Origin: Progne subis subis
Taxonomy: Eukaryota; Chordata; Aves; Passeriformes; Hirundinidae
DNA: 64,000 bases
Direction: 5' to 3'
Assembly (NCBI GenBank): GCA_022316685.1
Contig: JAKJHU010000132.1
Location: 1,186,390 to 1,250,389, forward strand
Shown here: positions 23,501 through 36,300 of the stretch, one piece after another
How the letters are laid out: each line of letters starts with the position of its first letter
Position numbering within the stretch: the first letter of the stretch is position 1
Notes under the pieces: model-generated
Told to the model about the DNA's origin: nothing
The model's input: the letters and a program-made list of their open reading frames with translations, nothing else
The model's database searches: none
Program-made: the position numbers and the translations under genes

Positions 23501-26500
23501 CATTATGCCTTTCATCCCCACTCAACCACAAAATGATTTTGCTGTAGGAAATACAATGGCAGAAAAAGATTTACATTGAAAGAATCTTTAATAATAAACT
23601 GTTGCAGATCTGCCTACTTCCCCATGATTTATAATACAATAAACATCGGATTCTATTAAGTCTCATGCACTGAAGACACGCACTGAAAACCCGAGTATGA
23701 AAGCCCTCAATTCTTCCCTTCTCCAGGCCCATAATAGTGAAACGAGCATGGATAAATGTGCTAAGAGTATCTCTTTGCATCTTTTATAGCTTGTGTGTAT
23801 CAATCTGTAAAGCTTATTAAGAAAGTCATTGCTATGCAAAGCAGCACCCAATCTCTTTCTCTTGCTTTTCAACAGCGCGCAGTGTTTAGCCAATAGGGCT
23901 GGGCCCCGGCCCCTCATTCCGCATTCATAACATGCAACATTTGCACAATGTGTATCTCAAAGGCTGCTGAATAGAAAGCCCTAATACTCATGTAAACAAC
24001 TGCAAACCAATTACTTAATGAATCAGGCCCACACATAATGAGGTGCCAGACAAAGAGCTATAAATGCATTTCTGCGCCCAAGCCTCCGCTTTAAAGTAAA
24101 ATCCCTCAGCTGTAGTTTGGGCTTAACTGGCACATGATAATTATTGTCTGGGGGACATCAGAGGAGCCATGGTTTTTATTCCGGTCCGGCGGGGTCCACG
24201 CCGAGGTCACTCATCAGCTCAATGACAAAACGCGGCAAAGGAGAATTTATAAAGTGCCACGGCCGAGCTCGCAGAGATGTTTATTCTCAAGTAGTGGGTT
24301 TGAGACCACTTGTGAAAGCAATAAAGCCCGAGGAGTGGCTGCCAGGAGCAGAGCTGCAGCACCGCAGAACCATGGCACGGCATGGCACAGCCCAGCTGCA
24401 AACAGCTCTGCCTCTTCCTCCTTCCTGTGCCGTGCTCTGGGCAGCCAGTGCCCAGGGCTGCTCCCAAACCCAGCCGTGGCTTTGAGCCATTTTCAAAAAC
24501 TGACTTGCACACTGACTTGCAGATTTATTACCGTGGTTTTTTAAAGCAGCATCATTGTGTATCCCTGCATAAAGTATGCTGCTGCTGAGCACCGAGAGGC
24601 CTGGAATTATAGACCAGAGGGAATTATTTAAAATCTATTACAAATCAAAGTTGGAGAAAAAGAAAAAAAAAAGGCAAAAAAACTGTACAGGATCTAACCG
24701 AGGTAGAAGTGGCTGCAGGCATGATTGGCCAGCAGGGCAGCAGCAATGGGGTTTAGCTTGGAGAGTTTTTATTTTAAATAAAAATTAGTTAATTTTAAAT
24801 TACACATTTTATTCAGCTACAGTGATCCTGTAAGTTCTCAGGGCCCTATCCTGCTCTTCCTGCTGTCTTAGGCTTCAGGGAAGGGCTAAAATGTAACATT
24901 TCAAAATCTCATCTACAGGAACACCCTTGCATTTTATAGCACAAGGCAGGATAATGGCTTATGATTCTCAAAGTTTCAGAAAAATATGAAAAGAGAAAAC
25001 AGTTGAACCTAAGATGGTAAGAATTAATCCCACCAAAAGCAGGAATGCCAGTCATTGATGCTGGGTTACAGCTTGTATTTAATGTGCTCGAATTATAGAA
25101 ATTCTATGATTTTAACAGCAGTTGCAGAATCAGAACTGGCCTCACCCACAGCAGCCTACAAATCCATGGAGCAGGAGGATTAAAAGCAAGGAGGAGCTCA
25201 TATCCTGAGGTGTTCCAAACATACAGTGTTTGATTACAGAAACAGCAACCTTAACCCCGGTCCAATACAAAAATAAATCAGGGGAGCTTCAGCCCTTTTC
25301 TGTCAGGGTTTCTCCCTCATAGAATCCTTTCCAGTGTTACAGCCTTACCTAGAGAAGGGAGGAGTGCTTCCATCTGACAAGGAGATGATTTCCGAATGCG
25401 TTCCCAGGCTGTCGCTTTCTTTGGGAATGTTATGGCCACAATCCCCACCTGTGCAGGAAAAACAGGGACTGTGAACTTTCCAAGTTCCCATTTACATTGA
25501 TCAGAAAGGTTATTTTTGTTCTCCTTCTTCTTAAACATAGATTATTTTGGAATGTTACAGTTCTGTCAATATTATTTGATAGCTCTGTATCAAATGGTTT
25601 TCAACCATTCTTTTGAATTAGACAAAAATTAATAAATTCTATAAAAATTGAATTAAACAGGTATCTTGAGATTTTTATGACTTAAACAGCCAAACACCTA
25701 ACTATTTCAAAACCTTTCATCCTCACTTTCCTTTCTTCCTGCTCTGTGGATCTCATTTCCACTCTGTAAAGACTGATTTTTTTAAAAAAAGAGGCAAATG
25801 GATTCATTCACTGGAGTCAGACAATTGCTCATCTTTGTATTAGTTTCCAAAGCACATGATGCTCAAGCACAAATCCCCCTTTAAAGGTTGCTTTGCATAT
25901 ATATTTTTTATATATTATGTTTTTATCTACAGCACTGAAACTGTAACTAAGCCCTGCTGTTACCAATGTCCTCAACCCAGGACAGTTCAGTATTTCTATC
26001 CACACTGTATTCTCCATTTCCTAACTGGCTGTGCACATTCCCAGTCTCTTCTGCACTTGGATTGCAGTGGCTAAAATCCTGCTCAGTCTCAGGCAGTTCC
26101 ACCAAAGAAATGCCAGAGCCTGCCCAGAAGAGGGCAAATCAAGAATGAGAGGGGAAAAAGATAAAGGGGGTAAAAAATAAAATTATCCCTCCCTTTCACA
26201 TGATGTATCACAGCTCATGGCATTGCCCCTCCCAAAACCAGTGCTCGAGCTGCTGCTGCCTCTGCTTAGAGATGGATGAAGAATTTCCACACAAAGTTCC
26301 TAACTCCAGAAATACTCCAAGGTTTTTGAGGAACTCAAGTGTCCAACATGAGCTGTTGGATGGCATCATCCAGACTGACTTAAGTGCAGTGTCCAGCCTG
26401 GCGCTGGCCTGAGGAACTTGCTCCATCCCAAACGTATCAAACGATATCAAAAAGAGAAAAAGGTTGACTGAAACTTATTAAATGCCCTGACTGGTGCACT

Positions 26501-29500
26501 CAAAGTAGCACCTCAGAATCCTCAAGGGAGGACCTCACTGGGAAGGACTCCTGGGTGTGGGAAAAGTGGTGGCAGGATTGTTGGCTCATTAAAGGTGCCC
26601 TGAAAAGGGAGGCAGAATCCAGCTTGTGCTTCTTCATGATCCCTTATAATACATAAAGAAGGGCTAATATTTTCTTTGTAATAGCACTTTTCCTCCTTAT
26701 TCCTACAGGAGATTTTGGAGCTGGAGAGCAGCTGGGGGTGACATTCCAGCTGTTGTAAAGCCAGACCAGAGTGGAGCAGTTACGCCATTTTTATTCAAAT
26801 CCTCTACAGCCTTAACGCCTGCTCAAATCAAAGACAAGGGAAAGGGAGAGAGAGAATCTGTTTTTGTTAAAGATTTAACAAACTTGCCCTTTCAATAAAA
26901 TCAGCAATTTCCTACTCATAAATGAGACTCTTAAACAGTCATCCAGCAAAATGAGAAATAATGGGGTTTATCCTTTTTAATCTCACATTATTCGCCTACC
27001 TCAGGAACTGCCAAAGAGCTGAACAATTTCTTTTACGTGTCTTCCCTGATAAAAAACAAAGCATCCACAGAGGAGCTGAGAATGAGCCCCGCTCTCCCGC
27101 TGTATCCTCACATAACCTGGTACCACAGGAGACTGCTGTTATCAGTCAGCTCCTCTCTGGGTGAGCCATGCACCAGGTACAATCCCCTTAAAGCCCATTA
27201 TTTACAGGAGGCCTCCCACAAGCTCCAGACAGGGCATTAAAGAACCAACACAAATACTTCTGGAATATTCACAGATATTCAAGTAAATGAATGTTTTGGT
27301 TCTCTATTTATGTAACAGAAGTAAAAGAAAACTGTACCAAAACTCCAGAAGCATTCCTGAAGTACTATCCTAAAGACTGCTCGGAAGTGCATCCACACAG
27401 CTCTCACAATGAAGTCCATCAAACCCCTAAGCCCCAAAAAGCTTCTGGTGTTTCAAACCAGAAGATCACGGGCTGAAGATGGATCATGTCTGAAAGGAGC
27501 AGCTTGGCTTTCAAGTGAGGTGTGAAAAGCCTCATTTTTCACCTCTGGAGACAGAGGAACAGCAGGAATTGGAGTTACTGGGTTTGGCTGAGGAGCTTCT
27601 TGGCATTTTTACACACAGGAAACATTAGCACTTGCATGTCTGCTCCATGAAAAAGCCAGGAGAGGTAGGGAAGCCTTGGTGATGGCACTGGCTGGAGGGA
27701 GCCACTGTTATCAGGCAGCTTTGGTACAGGAGGCAGAGAGGAGGCTCCTGGCTGGCCCACGCTTATTCTAATGATCCCCAGTCAATTACTCATGGAAGGA
27801 ATCAAACCAGCAGCCTCTGGAGTTGGCCATATAATTACTGGATCTTCCCCATGGAGACTGACCCCTGTAACACCAACAGCAGGCCCTGACAGGCTCGCAG
27901 AGAGGATATTCACACGGTGCAAACGTGGAACATGATTACAAGGAATTAAAGAGGCGCCGCACTCCCCACCTTTGTTTCTGCCAACGTGGACTCTGTGATG
28001 TGACGTTTAATCTGCGCTCAGGGCGAGCGGCTGGGTTTGCTCCCTCTGAAGTCGCCCGCGGCACGGAGCCGCCGGGGTGTGATTGTATAACGCAGTTGAA
28101 TGCTGGGCCCGAGGTTAATATGCAGCCACCCCTTCCACCTGTAATGGGAATATTTCCCACCACACTTTCTTGCCCGCTCTCATCTTCACTCCAGCCTGTG
28201 ACTTCTGGATGTGAACACGCCATAATGAAACCATTTCAAAGCAGCAGCCATTAGACCGGTTTGCTTGCTTTTAAGCCCTACTCCCTTTAATTTCCCACTT
28301 TTGTTATCTCTTTTTTATTGATCTAAACTATCCATTACTGCTCTTAAAAGCAGCGCCCACTGGGAACTTGCCACCCTGGCTCTCTGTAGCTTCCTCACAC
28401 AAGGTCAAGCCAACCAAATGTCCTGAGGAATTGAAGACCCAGTGGATTTGGGAAACAAACAACCTGCAGCAATGCCCGGCAATAGAGGCATGTGCCAGAC
28501 CCACTGCAGGAAATTAGCTTAAATCAAAGTCTGGTTGCCTCTGCACACAAGAATGGCATGGATTTTGGGGCCTGGAGCAGCCTGTTTGCATTTAATACAA
28601 ATGCAAAAGCAAAGAGCACGGCAGCCTAATTGTCTGCTGCTGCCAGACTCCAATGGAAGGGGTGCTCCAGGAGCAGAGCAAGCGAGCTGCCATCACTGGA
28701 AAAATGTATTCCCCTCCCTATGTGAAAGAATGAACTCTCTCCCCGACACTGGCACGTCCTGAGCTAGGAAATGGCCCCGCATGAACCCTTTCATTTTGGC
28801 AATTCCTTCTGCAGTCTGGCTTTGTCACAAGAGGCAGCAAATACATCTCCCAGTTCCTAAATGGGAGATGCTTTGTAAACGTGCACACAGAACTCACTGA
28901 TCCATTTTATAGTGGCCACAGGGCTTGGCTTTTCCTCTCCTGCAGAAAAACCCATCACCAAAGGCATCACTTAGTTTGGGAACCACAAGCGATACCAAGA
29001 TATTTAGGAAAATCCCCCAAATCCATCACAAATGTACACTGATCTGCCAGCGGCTACTGCACAGTCCCCTGGGGATTTGGACAGAACTCCCCTATGTCCA
29101 GAGCAGGAACCTGGAGTGGCAGCCAGAGCTGGAACACCCCTTTACCTGTTTCTCTCCATGCCAGTTCCCCCTGCTTTCCTTCCCTGCTATTCGTCGGGAT
29201 CGATGGCAGGCTGAGCGAGGATGCATCACTCTGGACAGGTGGCTCATCCCCATGCTCTTCTGGAAGGGCTTCTCTCAGCACTGGCACAGCCTGAGCATTC
29301 AAAACAAAACAGCCACAGCTCCATTATCCTTCCCCTCAAGCATTTTCCAACATACATTCAGGCTAATCTACACTCCTGGGGTAATCTGCTTTCAGGGTGT
29401 TTCTGTCAGATGTCCCATTTACTTGACTTCTAGGGTGTTCTTCTGGGCCTTGGTATCTTGGTACGGGACAGAAGTATGGACTTGAAACTGTAAAATCTAC

Positions 29501-30315
29501 TCCGTGTTCTGCCCTAACTCTCTCACTGTTTAGTAGAACAGTTGTTTAACATCACAGTAAGAGACTGGGGCATTCGCACCCAAGGGAATGCCACTTCTAT
29601 TGATTTATTTAAATAGTTGGCTATAACCTTTTGCAATAACTTAGAAAAACCATGACTGTGCCACCATTTATAAAATGCTCTGTGTATTCAGCACCAAACC
29701 TCATTCTGCTTAAAAAAAAGTCAAAATACGTAATTCATGATAAAAAGTCACAGAGAAAGACAAATATAGAAGCCTCGTGATGGTTTGCACCGGAGCAAAG
29801 GGGTGAGCTTGTTCCAATGCCTGACTGGTGTCAAGAGTGGGGACCTTAAAAAGTCCCTTTTCCTGTGGGATGAAGCACTGGACATATTCCCCTGAGACCC
29901 CAGGGCTGGTTAACCACAGCCCTGCCCATCCTTGCCCTGAAGGCCCTGCCAGGGCACAGCCGCAGTGGTGAAGAGGAGTCTCCAGTGCACATGCTTTACC
30001 CAAGGTGTCAGTGCCCACCTGGCCATCCTGCTCCTCCTCTCCCGAAGCCAGCAGTTGCTCAAACATCTCTGACACCTCCTCTGGGAGCCGAACCCGGTGC
30101 TGCTTCAGGAACAAGCCATGGTCGCTCAGGAGAGTCCACAGCGCTTCTGTGTCCCTGAGGAAAAAAACTGCACCCTCAGTGGCCCAACCCACCCACACAT
30201 GCTGGGAAAAGCCACCACCCATCCAGTCCTTAATTCCCACTTTTTCTTTTAAAAATGTTCAAAGTGGAAAATATAGAAAGCCACTTTCGAGTTCTGCAGG
30301 ATGGGCAGGGGGGAC

Positions 30316-30373
<58 letters not shown>

Positions 30374-33300
30374 GCCTGCCCTGTCCTGAGGCACAGGCTC
30401 CAAAGACACAGCCCTGGTCTCAGCACTGTGGCCTGCTCACTCCCCGGGGCACAGCCAGGCACCCACTGCCTCAGGCTTGTCTTTTGCTCAGAAAGAAGAA
30501 AAAGGGAAAAGGAAAAAAAGCAATCAAGGTGTCTTTTAATGTAGAAAATCTCAATCCTGCAATCCCTTTGTTTGCCAAAGCTGTTTGTTTTTCCTGTTGC
30601 TCCAGTGAAGTTTCAGAGGAGTGAATTCCAATTAACTCCAGGAGTGTTTGTCCCTAAGAAACCATTCAGGAGACACAAGGAGCTGCTGGTGCCCGAAGGC
30701 GTATCAGCCTCGAAGGAGAGGCAGGTACTGCAGAGAGACCCTTCTGCAGTGCTCACAAGTGCCCCGATCCTGCCAGCACTTGAGCGCTGCGAAGCACGAG
30801 GAGGGAGGTCTAGACAGAAGCTAAGCAAGACAGAATGGAAATTGTTTTCATTCCTAGGTTAAAGAGACCTGGAAAAAAAAAAAAAGTAATTCTCACTTGT
30901 CCTTGTGGCATATGCACGGGAAAAAAAGCCCATTTTGAATAACTGCACTTTGTTGTTTTTAAAGGCCATGTGCATCTTCTGTCTCACACAGAATAATTTC
31001 CTTCTCAAAATTACATTTCCCATCCTTACTTTCAGATCCTGGGAATGACTGGCTGAGAGGTGTCTAGAGTTCCTGCAATTCCCTGCCTGCCAGAGAGTGG
31101 GAGACACTGTGGACCAGGGGGACCTGGGGGCTGCCCTGTGCAGCAGGAGTCACCACTGGGGAATGGGAGGGAAATAAATGAACGCCCTGAACGCTCCTGT
31201 TTGCCGGTGCAGGCTCAGCTGCCTTGGTGCCAGAGGGGCAGCAGGGATCTAGGACAGAGACAACAACGTTCCTCAGCCCCTGTGGGTTCCGTGTCCCCCA
31301 TACCTGGTGTGCTCCTTGTGTCCTGCTCTGCCTGCGGCCTCGACAGTGTTCTCTAGTGGGAGGCTCCCACTCCGTGCACGCTGGGACACGGCCTGGAGCT
31401 GTTGGAGCACCACGGCTTCCATCACCTCCAGGTTGCCCGGAGCCAGCCCGCTGGCCCCAGCATGAGCACTGCAACACAAAGCACGGGGGACAAGCCCCGT
31501 GAGAACAGCCCATCCCAGCCTGGAGACAGGACAGCCAGAAGGACAAACAAACATCCGTGGTGCTCTGTGACATATATGGGATGGGACAGGGAGGTCACAC
31601 ATGGCACTTGGAATGTGCCAGATGCAGCCTCCCAGGGAGAGGGAGGCTGAGAACATCCCCTCGGTGGAGCTGCCTCCAGTGGCAGGCTGCGGGGCAGGCG
31701 TGTATGGGGCCCCACTTCCTAATTCCCGAGGAATCCTCCCATCATCAAGTGCCTGCAAGAGTCTCAGTCAGTGAATGCTGTGCATCGTTGTCAATAAAGT
31801 TACCAACAATTCTCAGTTCTGTACCTACAGGCCCAGAGGCTGAAGAGGGACAGCGAGGGCTCTCTGCACTGGTTCTGGCAACATCCCAATTCTGGGGATT
31901 CCCCTTGCTCTTTGCTCCATTTATTGTGTTTTTCTGGCACGGGCCATTTGTCACCTGGGCTGCACTCACTCACCTGGGCAGCTCCGCTGTCCTCGAGGGC
32001 TGGTGCTGGTACAGCACCCGGTGCTGGGGGCTCGTCCTCTCCACCAGGTCCTCCAGGAGCTGCAGCGCATGGCAGAGCTCTGAGCGCTCGGCCATCGTCC
32101 CGCCGGGCCTGTGGGTGGACAGACAAGGTGGGAATGACCGACGTGTGACAGGGCTTGTCAGTGCATTCCCATCGCATCCCTTGGCAAAACAAACAGCCTC
32201 GTTTGAGCTGTCCAAAGCAAACGACAAAAAAGACGTTCTCGAGCTCTGTAGGAAGGAGAAGGGGTGAAAAAAGCACATAAGCAAACAAACCATCCAAAAA
32301 TCAGCCCGGGCTGAGCCGCTGCATGAATGTGACCCCTGTGCCGAGCACTTTAATTCCTTCACCTCCACAAGCGAAACAAATCTGGTGACCACCTACAGGT
32401 ATGGGGAAAGCCCAGGGACCTCAGAGGGGTTTTGATGAGGCTGCACCTCTATAATGATGCAAATGAGGACTTAACCACTGAAACAATGCCGCGGGATAAT
32501 CCCGGGACAGAGGTGTAAATGGCTATTCAGGTTCCCGCCTGCTTCTTTGTGGGGCTCCCAGCCCAGGTCTCCGCCAGTAATGAACACCGCAGCTGGGGCA
32601 AAAGAGAGTCTTCTTTCTTTCTCCCACATGCAGGAGCTGACACGTTTCCACAGTTAACCCTGGCTTACTCTGTTCTCCAGGTAGAAGCTCTGTGCACAGA
32701 AACTTTCAGCATTTGCACACTCGTGCTGAGCTGTGCCCAAAGCCTCCGAGTGTTGGGCAACAGTGAACAATTAAGTGGGGGCCGCTGTGTCTTTAGTCGA
32801 GTTTCCTAGACATTTAATAAGCAAAACAATGCCAGGGAGATCACACAGGCAGTTAAACAGTGCTTTCTCTTTTCCCCCAGCCTTACAAACCCTGTATTCC
32901 AGCGGCCGGCTCGTTTCCCATTGTTTTCCTCCCGCTGGGTGGTCCTTCCAGGGTGCCACTCGAGAGGGATACAATAATAAAAAGGGAAGGGGAAGGAAGG
33001 GACACTAACATAAAGAAAAACAAAATGTATGACAATCTGCAGCAGGCTACGGATCAGAGGTCAGCAAACAAGAGGTCCTTCTCTTTTACAGGTTGCTTCC
33101 TGGAAACAGTCTGATTAAGCTGACAGCTTGAATTATGTGTTACATTTTGTAATGCACAATCCATCTGTGCTAAGTCCTCCTCAATGCAGCTGAAGCAGCA
33201 CAGGCATAAGCTCTGCCTTTTTTCACCCCCTCAGCTCAGGCCTTAAAATAGTCATCATCTTTCTCCACACTAATTCTCAGAGACCCTCTCCCCCTGCCTC

Positions 33301-36300
33301 CCACTCCCCCTCCCCCCGGCCCCGGGTTTAAGCCCTCAAAGAAAGGGCTGGGTGCTGCAGGGAATGGTAAGAGGACACGAAGCCTTTCCTTTCCCCTTGG
33401 ATCAGCAGCTCCACAGGAGGGGACACCAGGAGCCTTCACAAGCCCCATGGTGCTGGGGGGTGGCTGACAGGAAACCCATCCCAGGCTGTTCCCGTGGGGC
33501 TGCCTGTGAGAAGGCAGGAGAGCGGCCTCTGATCCACCGGAGCACCAATGTTACTGCCCAGAACCATCAGTTCTAATAACCGAGGCAGTGAAGCTGCAGC
33601 ACCCTACTGTGACCTGCAACAAGATGCTCAACCAGCTTTCCCAACATCTCCCTTTCCTTGGCTGCCAACACTTCACTGCAGGGAAAAAACCCCAAACTCC
33701 TTAAAAAACAGAGGCTGGCACCTCTGCAGTAAGACAGGAAAGGCACTTGCTCCAAAGATCAAAACTTTTTGGCTCCCTGGTGGACAAGGACTGGTTTTGC
33801 CTCTGGAGTCAGCCATGGTGTCTGCTCCTTTCAACACCATCCCTTGTACTCATTTCAGATAATTCACCAAAAGTGTATGAACACTGCTTCCTTCTGATGC
33901 CACAGTGACACTGCTGCAGTGGGAGAGTCCAAGCTACAGATATTTCAACTTAAGGCAACAAATACACTGAATTTAGCGAATTTCAGCACATTTCTTCAGC
34001 CAGCACAGGAATTTCACAAGAGAAAACCACAGGGGATGGAAGGACATCACAAGAATGTGATGTGAATCTGTGGTGTGACAGAGCTAAGGAAGCTGCATTC
34101 CCATACCCTGTGTAACATATACAATTGAAATTCATGTACTAATCACTTGCAAACTTTTCCACAAGATTTTGGCCGATTAATTTTGCAAGTCTCAAGTGTG
34201 CACGCTCCATTCCAGGTGTCTTGGAAAGCCCACCTGGCTGTGAGCACAAGGGAACGGCTGCTCCTCCACTCCTGCCGGTGGATCTGCTTTTTCATTTTCA
34301 GGTAAAGCAAATTAAAACCTGTTATCTTTTCTGCAGCACCAGCAAGCAGTGGTGATCCCACTTCCATGGCCTTGAGAAGCGGAGACATTCAGCTTGGCAC
34401 AACGGGAGGAGAGCTCTGTGCCGCAGCTCCAGCCATGCCCCGGGGACAATGCAGGCGCTCAAACCCTGTGTGTAATTTCCCCGGGCCTCGAGAGCTGCTC
34501 CGCGTCTCATCAGGCGCTGCACAGCGAGGCCTCGCCGGGGAAGGAACACAAGGTTAAACTGCCGGCGCTGCTGAGACGGGCACTCGGTGCTCTCCCCTCG
34601 CTCTACTGTGATTAACAGGTGAGATACAAAGGGAGGACTGGAGGAAAGCTATTTACATGTAAATCAGATGATGTTTCCATAGCCAGCAACAGCCCGATGC
34701 AAATGGAAAGGGATAAAGTTACAGAAGTGTCTGCCGGTGGCCCCCAGTTTCTGCTCAGGTGTCAGCACCGCCACAACGTGCCCAGAAACAGACGTTAACA
34801 GATTTAAACACTGCAAACAACCAAGTTGGGAAATCCTAACCAACTGGCAGAAGAGGAGAATTCCTTCTGCAGGAGCACTTGCTCTCCAGGGGTAAAAGCG
34901 CTGTTTCCTTTGCACAATGTCCCACTACAGACCTACCAGCCGAGCCGGGTGACCTTGGGCCAGCCCCGGGGACCATCCTGCCGTGGGCACTGCCCCACCG
35001 GGACAGAGATGCACTTCCCTGTCTCATGAGGGCGTTGCAGGGCCGAAAATCCTGCCGGAATGGATTTACAGCTGATGCTCTGCCGCTGTGCACTTGTTGG
35101 CCACAAAATCCTGCCACTGTCACACGGCAGCAGAGGACAGGCCCTGTGTCTGCAGCGCACTGTCCTCGTCCTCTCTTACTCTATTTCCAAACAAAATCCT
35201 CAAACAGTTCAACCCATGAAAGTTTTACCAAGCAGAGTGGCCGGAGTAAGATCCAGTACATTTAAAGAACATCATCTGCATTTTAGCAACAAATCTTTCA
35301 CTTGCCAGCTCTGACCCCAGCAAGGTGCCTGAAGCCCCTGAATGCCCAGCACAGATACAAGGTACTAAAGGACAGGAGCGAACTCGACGTGAGCTTTGGT
35401 GCCCTGACCAGCCCAGCTGACCCAGGAAACAGGGAGATGATACCTGTGTGGTGCTGAGCTGTCCAAGGGCTCCTCCTGGGCTGCCGAAGGGCTCGGTGGG
35501 GGCAGCAGGGAGCCCTCTGTAGCCCGGGTATCCCTGCCCTGCTCCTGCCGCGTGCCAGGAATGCTCAGCCTTACCTCCTCCTCAGCACCAGCAGGGACTG
35601 GGAGCTTGGCACTGCTCCCCTCCCTGCAAGCCCACCAGCTGCTCAGGCCAGGCTTTGCCCCTGTAATAACAAAAAAAAAAAAAAAAAAAAAAAAGAATCC
35701 AAGATATAAAAACTGTAATTATTCTTCTCAAAACATTAGTAGGATCATGGAGTAGATCACAATGTAGGAACTGAAACCAGGCTCACCCATACAGTTCACC
35801 CCATGTGAGGGATCATCCATTCATCCATCCATCCTTGTGCTCTTGTCTGTGGGCTTCCCTGCCCTTCCACGCTCCTCTCACAAGGGGGAGTTCAGGGAGG
35901 CTGCAGCCTTTGGGGTTTGGGAACAAACCTGGCACTCCTCAAAAACCACCTCAGCACAGAGACCAGCTACCTGACCATATCAGCTCTGGGGGAATCAATC
36001 AGTTTTGCATCAGCTCTGAGGGAAAAGGGAATCAGCCTAAACCAGAAGTGACCCCTCTGCTGAAACAGAGGTCACTTCACATTAAATCACATTAAATCTC
36101 TTCAGATGAGGCTCAGATTATGCCAGGGCCTCCGTAGGCACAGCACAGTGCCTTCCCTCACGGTGCCCCTGATCAGGATCAGCCCCCAGCGCACCCTTCC
36201 CTGTCCCAGTGAATGGCCTTGGAGGAAACGGAGTCGAAAGGAAGAAAGAAACAGAGAGAAAAAAGGAGTAAGAGCCCACACACTCCAAGCCCAGTGCCAG

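Noticed and set aside
30301..30624. Plus-strand frame with a long histidine run, and a minus-strand poly-Met frame
   Set aside because: Both are translations of the (CAT)19 microsatellite inside a KIZ intron.
31557..32297. 236-codon plus-strand frame
   Set aside because: It overlaps KIZ exon 6 in antisense; the minus-strand exon has splice sites and phase continuity, so this is its shadow.
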